A stretch of DNA of 64,000 nucleotides from JACRCT01 sp036504155 (GCA_036504155.1 DASXVQ010000238.1:1-64000), one strand, 5' to 3'; counted from the first letter of the stretch, positions 44,468-54,090 are shown. Translations and numbers: made by a program. Notes: a model not told the origin generated them from the sequence alone.

Positions 44468-46453
44468 TCAGAGGCCGGGGAACAGACCCTTCAGCCCCTT
44501 CTCCAGCTCGTCGGTCGGCGGGGCGAACTGCCCCACGGCCGCCTTGGCCAGCGCCCCGCTGTCGACGGAGACCTGGGGCGCCGCCAGCGTCCCGCCGATC
44601 TGCAGCGGCGCGTCGATGGCCTGCTTCGGCGCGGCCAGCCCGGTCGCCCGCGCCACGAACTGCGGCGAGAGCTTGGCGGTCCCCTTCAAGTCCAGGCGCT
44701 GGTCGAGGCCGATGGCCCCGCCGACCTGGAGCTCGCCGAAGCTCGAGCTGACCGTGACCGGCTGCGAGAAGCGCAGGAAGCCGTCCTGGACCGTGAAGGA
44801 ACCCGAGAGGTTGCGCAGCTCCGTCCCGACCGCCGGCGGGCTCACGGCCCCGCTGCCGCCGCGCCCCAGCTGCGAGAACGCCCCGGCCACCTTCAGCGCG
44901 TCGGCCAGCGGCAGCGCCAGCGACTGCTCCAGGCTGGCGGTCGTCAGCTTCCCGTTCGCGAGCGTGAACGAGCCCTTGCCGGTCAAGCTCGTCCGCAGCT
45001 GCTGCCAGACGTCGCCGGTGCCCTTCAGGTGGATCTGCCCGGTGAACCGGCCCAGGACGGGGCTCGCGCCGGAGACCTGCTGCATGGCGGTGCTCAGGTC
45101 CATCCCTCCCAGCCGCGCGGTCAGCTCCCAGCTCGGCTGCGGCTGCGTCAGGTCGAGCGTCGTGCCGCGGGCGTCGAGCGTGCCGCCGTAGAGGTCGGCG
45201 TCGGCGCGCGAGAGGGTGAGCACCCCGCGGGCCAGGCTGGCCTCGGCCACGACGTGCTGCGAGGTGAGCTTCTTGACGACCATCCGCTCGACGCGGAGCC
45301 GGCCGCGGGCGGTGACCGAGCGGATCTGGTCGCGCATCGACTCCGGCAGAGGCGGCGCCCCCGCGGAGGCCTGTGCCGCTGGCGGCTGCGGCGGCAGCGC
45401 GGCGAGCAAGGCGTCCAGGTCCAGCAGCGGGCCGTCCAGGTCGAAGGTCGCCGTCCGCCGAGCGGGGCTGAGCGACGCCTTGCCGCCGAGGTCGATCCCC
45501 GGGCCGCGGACCCGGATGTCGGACAGGGCCACCGAGGCGTTGGCGGCCGCGCCCTTGGGCAGCCGCGTGGAGTACACGAAGGTGCCGGACACCTGCTGCC
45601 CGCGCAGGACGAGCGAGGGGGCGCCGGCCCGGCCGTGGACCTCCAAGGCGCCGTCCTGGGCGGTCGCGAGCTTGCCGCTGACTTCGAGCCGACCGCCGGT
45701 CAGCGCCTCGTCGAGGCCCGCGGGCAGCAGGCCCCGCAGCTGCCGCAGGTCGATCGGCTGCGCCTGGAAGGAGCCGGCGAGCTTCTGGCCCGGCGACAGA
45801 TCCACCTTCGCGTGGACGTTCTGGTCCTGCCCGCCGAAGGCGGCGTCGAGCTTCACGCTGGAGGAGTCGGCTCCCAGCCCCTGCGCGTCGACGTCGATGT
45901 GCCGCAGAGCCACCGACTCGCCCTTCCCTGCCCCGGCCGCCAGTTCCACGACGTGGAGCTCGCCGCCCCGGAGGGAAAGCTTCTCGGCGACCACCTGCCG
46001 CTTCTCGCCCCCGCTGGAGACCAGCAGCCCCTGCGTGCTCCAGGTGCCGTCCGGGGAGCGCACCAGGTAGATGACCGGGTTCTTCAGCTCCACGGCGCTC
46101 AGCTGGACGTCCTGGCCGCGGCTCGTGATGAGCGGCCAGAGGCGCAGCGTCGCCCGGGCGTCGCCCACCTTGGCCAGCGGCGGCTCGCCCGGCCGGCCCG
46201 CGACCGTCAGGCCCTGCAGCTCCACCGCGGGCGGGAAGAGATCCAGGCTCACCCGGCCCACCTCGACCTTGCGTCCCAGCTGCTGCGAGACCCTCGGCAG
46301 CACGTCCTGCTGGACGCGCGAGGTCAGCGCCGAGGGGTCCTTCAGCAGCACCGCGGCCAGCGCCGCCGCCGCGAGCACCAGGATCACGACGACGCCCACC
46401 ACGACGAACAGCAGGCGGCGGAGGAGCCGGTGCCTTTGAGGATTGCGTGGCAT
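44468..46453 (-). CDS. AsmA family envelope protein
   Basis: A 661-residue protein with one N-terminal membrane segment (about 14-37) and a long beta-rich periplasmic region. The AsmA start block follows (V-G-R-V-S-L-D-L-F-P-P near 65) and the AsmA_2-like C-terminal part has T-G-K-G-S-F-T-L-A-N-G-K-L near 490. AsmA-like proteins bridge or shuttle phospholipids toward the outer membrane. It is divergent from the RNA helicase gene, 84 bases between starts. Confidence 0.85.
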   Translation of the reverse strand: MPRNPQRHRLLRRLLFVVVGVVVILVLAAAALAAVLLKDPSALTSRVQQDVLPRVSQQLGRKVEVGRVSLDLFPPAVELQGLTVAGRPGEPPLAKVGDARATLRLWPLITSRGQDVQLSAVELKNPVIYLVRSPDGTWSTQGLLVSSGGEKRQVVAEKLSLRGGELHVVELAAGAGKGESVALRHIDVDAQGLGADSSSVKLDAAFGGQDQNVHAKVDLSPGQKLAGSFQAQPIDLRQLRGLLPAGLDEALTGGRLEVSGKLATAQDGALEVHGRAGAPSLVLRGQQVSGTFVYSTRLPKGAAANASVALSDIRVRGPGIDLGGKASLSPARRTATFDLDGPLLDLDALLAALPPQPPAAQASAGAPPLPESMRDQIRSVTARGRLRVERMVVKKLTSQHVVAEASLARGVLTLSRADADLYGGTLDARGTTLDLTQPQPSWELTARLGGMDLSTAMQQVSGASPVLGRFTGQIHLKGTGDVWQQLRTSLTGKGSFTLANGKLTTASLEQSLALPLADALKVAGAFSQLGRGGSGAVSPPAVGTELRNLSGSFTVQDGFLRFSQPVTVSSSFGELQVGGAIGLDQRLDLKGTAKLSPQFVARATGLAAPKQAIDAPLQIGGTLAAPQVSVDSGALAKAAVGQFAPPTDELEKGLKGLFPGL

Positions 46454-46537
46454 CCGGTCGGAACGTGAGGACGCCGCGTGTTTCCCGCAACGAAAGGACT
46501 CCTTCCCGTCCGGGCCCCGGTCGGATACACGTGCCCG

Positions 46538-48250
46538 ATGGATTTCGCCTCCCTGCAGCCCCATCCGACCCTTCTCGCCGCCCTCGCCGAGCGCGGCTAC
46601 GAGCAACCGACCCCCGTGCAGGCCCTGGTGCTCGCCCCCGAGCACGCCGGCCGCGACCTGCTCGTCTCCGCCCAGACGGGGTCGGGCAAGACCGCCGCCT
46701 TCGGCCTGGCGCTCGCCAAGGAGATCCTCGGCGACGCCGAGACGCTGCCCCGCGCCACCCTTCCGCTGGCGCTGGTCGTGGCCCCCACGCGTGAGCTCGC
46801 CCTCCAGGTCCAGGAGGAGCTGCGCTGGCTCTACTCCAAGGCCGGGGTCCGCATCACCGCCTGCGTCGGCGGCATGGACCCGCGCCGCGAGCAGCGCGCC
46901 CTGCGCGACGGCGCCCACCTGGTGGTGGGCACCCCGGGCCGGCTGTGCGACCACCTGGACCGCAAGAACCTGAAGCTCTCCGCGCTGCGCGCCGTCGTCC
47001 TCGACGAGGCCGACGAGATGCTGGACATGGGCTTCCGCGAGGACCTCGAGCGCATCCTGCGCGACGCCCCGGCCGGCCGCCGGACCCTGATGCTCTCGGC
47101 GACGATGCCGCACGAGATCGAGCAGCTGGCGCGCAAGTACCAGAAGGACGCCGTGCGCCTGGCCGCGAGCCCGCCGCGGGCCGCCCACCAGGACATCGAG
47201 TACCGCGCCCACGCCTACGCGCCGCGCGAGCGGGAGCACGCCGTGGTCAACACCCTGCGCGCGCTCGATCCGCCCGGGGCGCTGGTCTTCTGCGCCACCC
47301 GCGAGGGGGTCAACCACCTGTCGGCGAACCTGGTCGAGCGCGGGTTCGCGGCGGTCGCCATCAGCGGCGAGCTGACCCAGCCCGAGCGGCTGCGCGCCCT
47401 GCAGTCCCTGCGCGACGGGCGGGCGCGGGTGCTGGTCGCCACCGACGTCGCCGCCCGCGGGCTCGACCTGCCGGCCCTCGACCTGGTCATCCAGGCGGAC
47501 CTGCCCAACGACGCGCGGGTCCTGCAGCACCGCAGCGGCCGCACCGGGCGCGCCGGGCGCAAGGGCGTGAGCGTGGTGCTGGTGCCCAACCCCCTGCGCA
47601 GCGTCGCCGACCGCATGTTCCGGGCCGCGGGGATCAAGCCGACCTGGGCGCCGATCGCCAAGGCGGAAGACATCCGCGTGCTCGACCAGAAGCGCCTGGT
47701 GGAGGGCATCGTCGGGCTGTGCGCGGAGACGAGCGAGGAGGACCTGGAGGTGGCGCGCTCGCTCCTGTCGCAGCAGGAGGCGGAGAAGCTGGTGGCGGCC
47801 CTGGTCCGCTCGCAGCGCGCGCGCCTGCCCGCCCCCGAGGAGCTGCCGCAGACGACCGGGATGCGCGACCCGTCCGCCCGCCCGGCGCGCCACCACGGTC
47901 ACGCCGCCGAGGAGCCGACGTTCCGGCCCGGGTTCGGCATGCCCGCGAGGGACCACCACGGCTCCCGGGGCCCGCAGCCGCGGCACGACGAGCCCACCGA
48001 GGGCGTCTGGTTCCGCCTCAACGTCGGCCGGCTCAACAACGCCGACCCGAAGTGGCTGGTGCCGCTCATCTGCCGGCGCGGAGGGACGGTCAAGGCCGAC
48101 ATCGGGAAGATCGTCATCATGCCCAAGGAGACGCGGTTCCTGGTGCGCAGCGCGCTGGCGGAGCAGTTCGAGAAGTCCGCGGGCCGGCCCGACAAGAAGG
48201 ACCCGGCCGTCAAGTTCCAGCGGCTGACGGGCGTGAAGAAGGCGCAGTAG
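46538..48250 (+). CDS. DEAD-box RNA helicase with DbpA-type C-terminus
   Basis: A 570-residue helicase: Q motif Q-P-T-P-V-Q, motif I A-Q-T-G-S-G-K-T, Ia P-T-R-E-L-A, Ib T-P-G-R, II D-E-A-D, III S-A-T, V A-T-D-V-A-A-R-G-L-D and VI H-R-S-G-R-T-G-R. The extension has a His/Arg/Pro-rich stretch (about 450-495) and a DbpA_C-like RNA-binding fold at the end (W-F-R-L-N-V-G-R near 500), which in relatives binds rRNA. Probable ribosome assembly or cold-adaptation role. ATG 46538 is preferred over an upstream in-frame ATG at 46478. Confidence 0.92.
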   Translation: MDFASLQPHPTLLAALAERGYEQPTPVQALVLAPEHAGRDLLVSAQTGSGKTAAFGLALAKEILGDAETLPRATLPLALVVAPTRELALQVQEELRWLYSKAGVRITACVGGMDPRREQRALRDGAHLVVGTPGRLCDHLDRKNLKLSALRAVVLDEADEMLDMGFREDLERILRDAPAGRRTLMLSATMPHEIEQLARKYQKDAVRLAASPPRAAHQDIEYRAHAYAPREREHAVVNTLRALDPPGALVFCATREGVNHLSANLVERGFAAVAISGELTQPERLRALQSLRDGRARVLVATDVAARGLDLPALDLVIQADLPNDARVLQHRSGRTGRAGRKGVSVVLVPNPLRSVADRMFRAAGIKPTWAPIAKAEDIRVLDQKRLVEGIVGLCAETSEEDLEVARSLLSQQEAEKLVAALVRSQRARLPAPEELPQTTGMRDPSARPARHHGHAAEEPTFRPGFGMPARDHHGSRGPQPRHDEPTEGVWFRLNVGRLNNADPKWLVPLICRRGGTVKADIGKIVIMPKETRFLVRSALAEQFEKSAGRPDKKDPAVKFQRLTGVKKAQ

Positions 48251-48342
48251 GCGGCCCAGACCCGGCATCGACCTCTCTGCTCGCTGACCCGGTTCCTCCT
48301 GGTCTGCGAGTCACCAGTGGGGTCGCACGGATTGAGCTCTGG

Positions 48343-48366
48343 CCCCTCGACGAGCTCGGGGTGTCG
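48343..48366. repeat. Dispersed short repeat, copy 2
   Basis: CCCCTCGACGAGCTCGGGG plus TGTCG, nearly the same as the copy at 15864-15890; here the core CCCCTCGACGAGCTCGGGG is close to a perfect palindrome. It lies between the convergent helicase and HD-type genes. Confidence 0.5.
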
Positions 48367-48372
48367 GCGGGG

Positions 48373-49008
48373 CTACCGCCGAGACGAAAGCAGGCTCTGC
48401 AGGCTGCGCTCCAGGTTCGTCCGGGCGCGGCCTTCGAAGCGCTCGCGCATCGCCTCGGTCGCGAACAGGTGCTCGCGGGCCAGGAAGCGCTTCAGGAACT
48501 CGGCGCGCCCGCTGCGGTACGCCTCGTCCGGCAGGTGCCCGTACTCCTTCCGGATCCCTGCCTCGTACCTCTCGAAGCGCTCGCGCTCGGCCGCGAGGAT
48601 CGACAGGTCGAGGTCCACGACGAGCGCCGCGTCGCCCGCCGCGGGCGCCGCCGAGTGCTTCGTCTCCAGGACGAGCCGCTCGATCCGCGCCAGCCGGGGC
48701 TCGCCGACCCCCGCCCTCCCCAGCGCCTCGCGCGCGAGCGCCGCGCTGCGCTCCTCGTTGTCCTTGGCGCGCGCGTCGTAGACCGCGTCGTGGAACCAGA
48801 GCGCCGCCTCCACCGCCACCGGGTCCGCGGCCAGCGCCCGGACCGAATCCAGCAGCGCCAGGCAGTCCCGGACGTGCTCCAGCGTGTGGTAGGCGCGCGC
48901 CGGCTCGCGGTAACGCGCCTCGAGGTCGGCGAAGGCGGCGGCCGCCTCGCCCCGGGCGCCCAGGTCCCTCCAGAGCCGCTCGAAGCGCGGGTCAGCCGTG
49001 GCCGGCAC
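48373..49008 (-). CDS. HD-type predicted metal-dependent phosphohydrolase
   Basis: A 211-residue helical protein of the COG4339-like HD superfamily branch. Y-H-T-L-E-H-V lies near 40-46, W-F-H-D-A-V-Y-D near 71-78 and V-D-L-D-L-S-I-L near 128, all likely metal or phosphate ligands. Its start overlaps the CoaD stop by 17 bases, so translation is coupled. Substrate unknown. Confidence 0.78.
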   Translation of the reverse strand: MPATADPRFERLWRDLGARGEAAAAFADLEARYREPARAYHTLEHVRDCLALLDSVRALAADPVAVEAALWFHDAVYDARAKDNEERSAALAREALGRAGVGEPRLARIERLVLETKHSAAPAAGDAALVVDLDLSILAAERERFERYEAGIRKEYGHLPDEAYRSGRAEFLKRFLAREHLFATEAMRERFEGRARTNLERSLQSLLSSRR

Positions 49009-49495
49009 GGCGGCTCCGGATGCGCTCGAAGACGGCCGGCGCCACGTACTTGCGGACGAGCGCCTCCCAGCCCTCGGGACCGATGAGCCCCTTCACGAAG
49101 CTCGAGCTGACCTCGGCGACCTCGCGCGAGGGCATCAGGAACACGGTGGAGATCTCCGGGGCGTGGTCGGCGTTGATGTTGCGCATCGCCCGCTCGAACT
49201 CGAAGTCGGTGGTGCTGCGGATGCCCCGCAGGATGAACTTCGCGCCGATGGACTTGGCGTAGCTCACCAGGAACTGGTTGGTGAACGCGGCGACCGTGAC
49301 GTTGGGCAGGTCCCGGGTGCTCTCGCGGAGCATCTCCAGGCGCTCCTCGACGCCGAACATGCTCTTCTTCTCGGGGTTCACCCCCACCGCCACCTGCAGC
49401 CGGTCGAAGAGCTCGGCGCCCTGCCGGATCATCCACAGGTGGCCGATGGTCGGCGGATCGAAGCTGCCTGCGTACACCGCGAACTGCTCGGGCAT
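48992..49495 (-). CDS. coaD: Phosphopantetheine adenylyltransferase
   Basis: A 167-residue CoaD: nucleotidyl-transferase loop G-S-F-D-P-P-T-I-G-H near 10-19, R-G-I-R near 90-93 with D-F-E-F-E, and the E-V-S-S-S-F-V-K block near 128-135. It joins ATP and 4'-phosphopantetheine to dephospho-CoA, the next to last CoA step. It is encoded one base after the MoaD-like gene and overlaps the HD-type gene. Confidence 0.93.
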   Translation of the reverse strand: MPEQFAVYAGSFDPPTIGHLWMIRQGAELFDRLQVAVGVNPEKKSMFGVEERLEMLRESTRDLPNVTVAAFTNQFLVSYAKSIGAKFILRGIRSTTDFEFERAMRNINADHAPEISTVFLMPSREVAEVSSSFVKGLIGPEGWEALVRKYVAPAVFERIRSRRAGHG

Positions 49496-49496
49496 C

Positions 49497-49745
49497 TCAG
49501 CCTCCGGCTGCCGGGAACACCATCCACACCTCGTCCTCGGGCTTGAGCCTCGTCGCCCGCCCCTGCAGCGAGTTCACGTTGCGCCCGTTGAGGAGCACGG
49601 TGGCCCGGCAGGCCTTCTTCCACTCGTCCCCGGAGACGCGCGCGCTCATCTCGTCGAGCAGCGCCCCCACCGTCGCCGCCGTGGAGCGAAGCTCCCCGGC
49701 CCCCAGCATCTTCGCCAGGCTGGCATGCGGCACGAATATCGCCAT
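49497..49745 (-). CDS. MoaD/ThiS-like sulfur-carrier protein
   Basis: An 82-residue beta-grasp protein ending in A-A-G-G; the C-terminal Gly-Gly is the site where sulfur is loaded as thiocarboxylate. In MoaD it gives sulfur to molybdopterin. Sitting 18 bases after the aldehyde oxidoreductase gene, it most likely helps make that enzyme's tungstopterin cofactor. No MoaE or MoeB is in the window. Confidence 0.85.
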   Translation of the reverse strand: MAIFVPHASLAKMLGAGELRSTAATVGALLDEMSARVSGDEWKKACRATVLLNGRNVNSLQGRATRLKPEDEVWMVFPAAGG

Positions 49746-49763
49746 CGTCGGCCTCCCTCGGGT

Positions 49764-51638
49764 TCAGGCCCGGATCTTGAGCCGGTCGAGAGTCTTGGGC
49801 TTGGGCACCCCGTGCCCGTCCCACCCGCGCACCTTGTAGTAGTGCGGCAGCATCTTGGCGAGCGGCACGCCGCTGGTCGCGCCCTCGAAGGTCGGCTCGT
49901 GCAGGAGCCGCATCGGCAGCTTGTCGCTGGTGCCGTCCAGGCCCTCGCGCAGGTTGTACAGGCGCTCCAGGTTGTAGACGCGCTCGCCCAGCTCCAGGAA
50001 CTCGCCCATGGAGATCTCGCGGCCGAGCACCGCGGTCAGGAACTTCTCGAACCACAGCAGGCTCAGCGGGTTCTTCATCGCGAACACGCCGCGCAGCAGC
50101 GGCCCGGCGAAGGTCGCCGCCTTCATCGCCGCCCGGTAGGGCATGCCGTTGGGGTCCAGCCCCACCGAGAGGGGCGGCAGGATGGCGTAGGCGGCGAAGT
50201 AGCACATCGACATCGAGCTGATGGCCGCGTTGTTGTTCTGCTGGAAGATGACCAGCTCCGGCTTGGCCGCCGTCCCCAGCGGATCGATGGAGAGCGGCCC
50301 GGTCGCCTCCAGGAACATGGTGCTGCCGCGGATGTGGCAGCCGCCGCGGTTGTTGGTGGCGTACTCCAGGCCCTGCCCGAAGCAGCCGCGCGGGTCGTAG
50401 GCCGGCAGCTCCAGGCCCTTGACGTGGATGGCGAACGCCTCGCCGCCCAGCTGCGCCGCCATGCGCTTCGTCCCCTCGGCGAGCATCGCCCCCAGGCCGT
50501 CGCGGCGGGCGGTGGCGTGGATGGCGTCGCGGTAGGCCTCGAAGCGGCCCCAGGCGAGGTCGCTCTGGAGCATCCCGCGCTCGGTCAGCTCGGTGGCGAA
50601 GCCCAGGGTGTTGCCCATGGAGATGGTGTCCAGCCCCAGGTCGTCGCAGAGCGCGCCCAGCTCGCTGACGTCCTGCAGGTCGAAGATCCCCAGGTTGTTG
50701 CCCAGCAGGCCGATGGTCTCGAACTCCGGCCCCTTGCCCGGGACGCCGCGCAGCTTGATCTTGCGGCCGCAGCGCACCGGGCAGGACAGGCAGCCGTCCT
50801 GCTTGATGAGCCACTCGTCGCGCAGCCTCTCGCCGGAGAGCTCGCGGGTGCGCTTGTCGTGCCCGGCCTGGTAGTTGCGGGTGGGGATGATGTTGCGGCC
50901 GGCGGTGGTCATCACCAGGTTGGCCGTCCCCAGCGAGGCGAGCAGGCCGCCGGTGAGCGGGTGCTCGAGCAGGTACTCGGTGATCCCCTTCTGCAGCGCC
51001 TTGAACTCCTCCGGGCGCGCGATGGGCACCGGCTGCTGCCCGTCGGCGATGACCGCCTTCAGGTTCTTGGCGCCCATCACCGCCCCGATGCCGCCGCGGC
51101 CGGCGACGCGGTGCTGGCTGACGATGGCGGCGTAGCGGACCCGGTTCTCGCCGGCGGGGCCGATGACGGCCTTGCCGAAGTGGGCGGGCAGCGCCTCCTG
51201 GGTCGCCGCGGTGCCCTTGCCCCACAGCACCGAGGCGTCCTCCAGCGTGACCGCCTGGTCGGTGATCTTCAGCGTCACCGGCTTGGCGGCCTTGCCGCGC
51301 ACGACGACCGCGACGTAGCCCGCCTTGCGCAGCTTGGTGGCGAAGTTGCCGCCGCAGTGGCTGTCGGCCAGGCCCCCGGTGGCCGGAGACTTGGTGCTGA
51401 CCACGAAGCGGTTGGACTGGGGCGCGCTGGTGCCGGTGAGCGGCCCCACCGCGAAGACCAGCGCCATGCGGTCGTCGAAGGGGTCGAGCTTGGGCGCCGC
51501 CGCGTCGTAGAGCAGCCGCGAGCCGAGCCCGCGCCCGCCGACGTAGAGGTCGCGCTCCTCGGCGGTGAGGCTGCGCACCTTCGACTGCCCCGTCGAGAGG
51601 TCCACCTCGAGGCACCGTGGCTCTTGCGTCGCTTGCAT
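49764..51638 (-). CDS. Tungsten-containing aldehyde ferredoxin oxidoreductase family enzyme
   Basis: A 624-residue enzyme of the AOR family, oxidising aldehydes to acids with ferredoxin as electron acceptor through a tungstopterin centre and a 4Fe-4S cluster. The N-domain has G-G-R-G-L-G near 34-39 and A-G-R-G-G-I-G-A-V-M-G near 171. Cluster ligands C-L-S-C-P-V-R-C lie near 284-291, with a later lone Cys in M-S-M-C-Y-F. ATG 51638 follows a GGGGTGA stretch. It is the first gene of a coupled set with MoaD-like, CoaD and HD-type proteins. The aldehyde substrate is unknown. Confidence 0.9.
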   Translation of the reverse strand: MQATQEPRCLEVDLSTGQSKVRSLTAEERDLYVGGRGLGSRLLYDAAAPKLDPFDDRMALVFAVGPLTGTSAPQSNRFVVSTKSPATGGLADSHCGGNFATKLRKAGYVAVVVRGKAAKPVTLKITDQAVTLEDASVLWGKGTAATQEALPAHFGKAVIGPAGENRVRYAAIVSQHRVAGRGGIGAVMGAKNLKAVIADGQQPVPIARPEEFKALQKGITEYLLEHPLTGGLLASLGTANLVMTTAGRNIIPTRNYQAGHDKRTRELSGERLRDEWLIKQDGCLSCPVRCGRKIKLRGVPGKGPEFETIGLLGNNLGIFDLQDVSELGALCDDLGLDTISMGNTLGFATELTERGMLQSDLAWGRFEAYRDAIHATARRDGLGAMLAEGTKRMAAQLGGEAFAIHVKGLELPAYDPRGCFGQGLEYATNNRGGCHIRGSTMFLEATGPLSIDPLGTAAKPELVIFQQNNNAAISSMSMCYFAAYAILPPLSVGLDPNGMPYRAAMKAATFAGPLLRGVFAMKNPLSLLWFEKFLTAVLGREISMGEFLELGERVYNLERLYNLREGLDGTSDKLPMRLLHEPTFEGATSGVPLAKMLPHYYKVRGWDGHGVPKPKTLDRLKIRA

Positions 51639-51894
51639 CGCGTCACCCCGCTCGTTCCCGGCGCCGCCCCTCGGGTGCGCAGGACGAGCTATTGTGCGCC
51701 AAGCGACGCTCCGGGAGATCAACGAATCGCCTGGACGGCTTGAGTGGCGAATCGGCACCGGGGCGGGCAGAAAGAACGACCGGCAGTTCACCTTTGGGGG
51801 TGGCAGGCGAGCGCGCGCCTTGCCGCAGCGGTTATCCATCCCGTATTCCGCTCCCCGCTTGTCCCATCCTTCCCACCGAAAGCAGGAGGCTCGC

Positions 51895-52986
51895 ATGGCG
51901 ACGGTCTTCTTCACCGGCTTCCCCGGTTTCCTCGGCTCGGAGCTTCTCCCGCGCGTGCTCGAGCGGCACGCGAAGGGCGTCACGGCCACGTGCCTGGTCC
52001 AGCCCAAGTTCGTCACCCTGGCCAAGGCGCGCGCCGAGGAGCTGGCCCGGTCGCACCCGGCCGTCGCCGGCCGCATCCACCTGGTGGAGGGCGACATCAC
52101 CCGGCCGGATCTCGGCCTGGGCGAGGCCAAGGAGCTCAAGGAGGAGACGGTGGAGATCTTCCACCTCGCCGCGGTCTACGACCTGGCGGTCAAGCGCGAC
52201 CTGGCGATGCGGGTCAACCTCGACGGCACCCGGTTCACGCTCGACTTCGCGCGCGCCTGCCCGAACCTCAAGCGCCTGCAGTACGTCTCCACCTGCTACG
52301 TGTCCGGCCGCTACGCCGGCGCGTACACCGAGTACGACCTGGAGAAGGGCCAGGAGTTCAACAACTACTACGAGGAGACCAAGTACCTGGCCGAGGTCGA
52401 GGTGCAGCGGCGCATGCGCGAGGGGCTGCCGACCACCATCTACCGCCCGGCCATCGTGGTGGGCGACAGCGCCACCGGCGCCACCCAGAAGTACGACGGC
52501 CCCTACTACATGATGCAGCTGCTGCTGCGCCAGCCGGCGATGGCGCTGATGCCGATGGTCGGCCGGCCCGACCGCACCCGGGTCAACGTCGTCCCCCGCG
52601 ACTACGTGGTCGCCGCCATCGCCTACCTGTCCGGCCTGGAGAAGTCCAAGGGCAAGGTCTACCAGCTGTGCGACCCCAACGCCCTGACCGTGGCGCAGAT
52701 GGTGGACACGCTGGCGCGCGCGGTGGGCAAGAACGTGGTGCGCGTGCCGCTGCCCACCACGGTGGCCCGCAACGCCATCTCGCACGTGCCCGGCGTCTAC
52801 CAGCTGATGAAGGTTCCGGCGGAGTCCCTGGACTACTTCGTCCACCCCACCTTCTACACCTGCAACAACGCCCTGGCCGACCTCGAGGGCAGCGGCATCC
52901 GCTGCCCCGGCTTCCCGGAGTACGCCCCGAAGCTCGTGACCTTCATGAAGGAGCACCCGGAGTTCGGGTCGGCGGCGATGGTCTAG
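51895..52986 (+). CDS. NAD(P)-binding extended SDR, male-sterility/thioester-reductase type
   Basis: A 363-residue Rossmann enzyme. The dinucleotide loop T-G-F-P-G-F-L-G is at 7-14, the catalytic pair is near Y-Y-E-E-T-K (Tyr and Lys, about 161-166), and Y-R-P-A-I-V-V-G follows near 183. The layout matches NAD_binding_4 reductases that act on fatty acyl thioesters or related carbonyls. AGGAGG lies five bases before ATG 51895. It is divergent from the aldehyde oxidoreductase gene and ends in a strong terminator. An aldehyde link between the two is inference. Confidence 0.85.
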   Translation: MATVFFTGFPGFLGSELLPRVLERHAKGVTATCLVQPKFVTLAKARAEELARSHPAVAGRIHLVEGDITRPDLGLGEAKELKEETVEIFHLAAVYDLAVKRDLAMRVNLDGTRFTLDFARACPNLKRLQYVSTCYVSGRYAGAYTEYDLEKGQEFNNYYEETKYLAEVEVQRRMREGLPTTIYRPAIVVGDSATGATQKYDGPYYMMQLLLRQPAMALMPMVGRPDRTRVNVVPRDYVVAAIAYLSGLEKSKGKVYQLCDPNALTVAQMVDTLARAVGKNVVRVPLPTTVARNAISHVPGVYQLMKVPAESLDYFVHPTFYTCNNALADLEGSGIRCPGFPEYAPKLVTFMKEHPEFGSAAMV

Positions 52987-53021
52987 CGCTCGCGGGCGGC
53001 TCGGCGGACGAAGGACGAAGA

Positions 53022-53070
53022 AGGCGGGCCGAGAATCCTCGCAGGGTTCTCGGCCCGCCTCTTGTTTTTT
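53022..53070 (+). terminator. Strong intrinsic terminator after the SDR gene
   Basis: Stem AGGCGGGCCGAGAA (53022-53035) pairs with 53047-53060, about 14 bp, followed by CTTGTTTTTT to 53070. It starts 36 bases past the SDR stop. A weaker T-rich run on the other strand may also stop the convergent gene at 53122. Confidence 0.9.
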
Positions 53071-53121
53071 CCTGGCGACCGGAGAAGTCGCGCCCGACCT
53101 TGCCGAGCCCGCCTGCGCGGG

Positions 53122-54090
53122 CTACTTCGACTCGGCGGGCACGCCGTTCGCGGCCTTCTTCTTCTTCGGCTTGACGGACTCGGCGGCCGAAGACGCGGGC
53201 GCGGCCTCCTGGGCGGCCTCGGCCGGAGCCGCTTCTTCCCTCTTCGGCTCGTCCTGCGCGGCCTCTTCCTGGTCCTTCTTCGCCGGCTTCTCCTCGGCGG
53301 CGGCGGCGGCGGCGGCCTGGGCGACCTCATCGGAGGCGGGCGCGGCAGGGGCCTCCCCTTCCTTGGCCTCCTCCTTCGCCGGCTTCGCGGCCTTGGGGGT
53401 GCGCTTCTTGGGCTTCGAGGCCAGGCCCATCTCCTCGAACATGCCGTTCACCGGGGCGAGCGCGGCCTCGGCCAGGAGCTTGGCCTGCTTGACCGCCAGG
53501 TCGAGCTTCTTGGCGTCGGCGACGAGCTCCTTGCGCAGCTCCGCGGCCTCGTCCTCGGGCATCCCCAGGCCCGCGAACGCGGTCTGCCACTTGGCGTGGG
53601 CGGCGGCGATGGCCTGCAGCACCGCCGGCGCGAAGGCGTAGTTGGGCTGGCCCAGCTGCCGGGCGACGTAGGTCCCCTTCGCCCGCTTCTCGAGGTCCTT
53701 CTGGTACTCGTCCACCGCCTCGCGCTCGGCCTTGCGCAGCGCCGGGAACTTCTGGTGCGGGTAGAGCGCCTCGATGATCGGGTCCTTGGCGCTGGTGTGG
53801 AAGGTGAAGCCCGCCACCAGCTTCTCGAGCGCGTCGACGTACTGGCCCTGGAACTCGGCGGCGTACTCGTCGCGCACCTCGGACAGCTCGGGCAGCCCGC
53901 GCACCTTCTCCAGCAGCCCCGTGGTCGGCTCGCGCGCGGCCTTCAGCAGCGCGCAGGCGGCGGTCAGCCACTCCTTCTCGGACTTGAGCGCCCGCTTCTG
54001 GGCGAGCTCCTCGCCGGCGTGGACGAGCTTGTCCTGCAGCTGATCGGCGAAACGGACGAGGTCGTAGGCTTCGATGGTGGTCAGGGCCAT
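53122..54090 (-). CDS. Helical protein with Ala/Glu/Lys-rich tail, unknown function
   Basis: A 322-residue soluble protein. Residues 1-205 form a mostly helical domain with no named motif. Residues 225-322 are a low-complexity tail of Ala, Glu, Lys and Pro, with K-K-K near the end, like histone H1-type or nucleic-acid-binding tails. ATG 54090 is preceded by GGGAGCGCC. It is divergent from the HEAT protein gene, 174 bases apart. I do not recognise the N-terminal domain. Confidence 0.62.
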   Translation of the reverse strand: MALTTIEAYDLVRFADQLQDKLVHAGEELAQKRALKSEKEWLTAACALLKAAREPTTGLLEKVRGLPELSEVRDEYAAEFQGQYVDALEKLVAGFTFHTSAKDPIIEALYPHQKFPALRKAEREAVDEYQKDLEKRAKGTYVARQLGQPNYAFAPAVLQAIAAAHAKWQTAFAGLGMPEDEAAELRKELVADAKKLDLAVKQAKLLAEAALAPVNGMFEEMGLASKPKKRTPKAAKPAKEEAKEGEAPAAPASDEVAQAAAAAAAEEKPAKKDQEEAAQDEPKREEAAPAEAAQEAAPASSAAESVKPKKKKAANGVPAESK

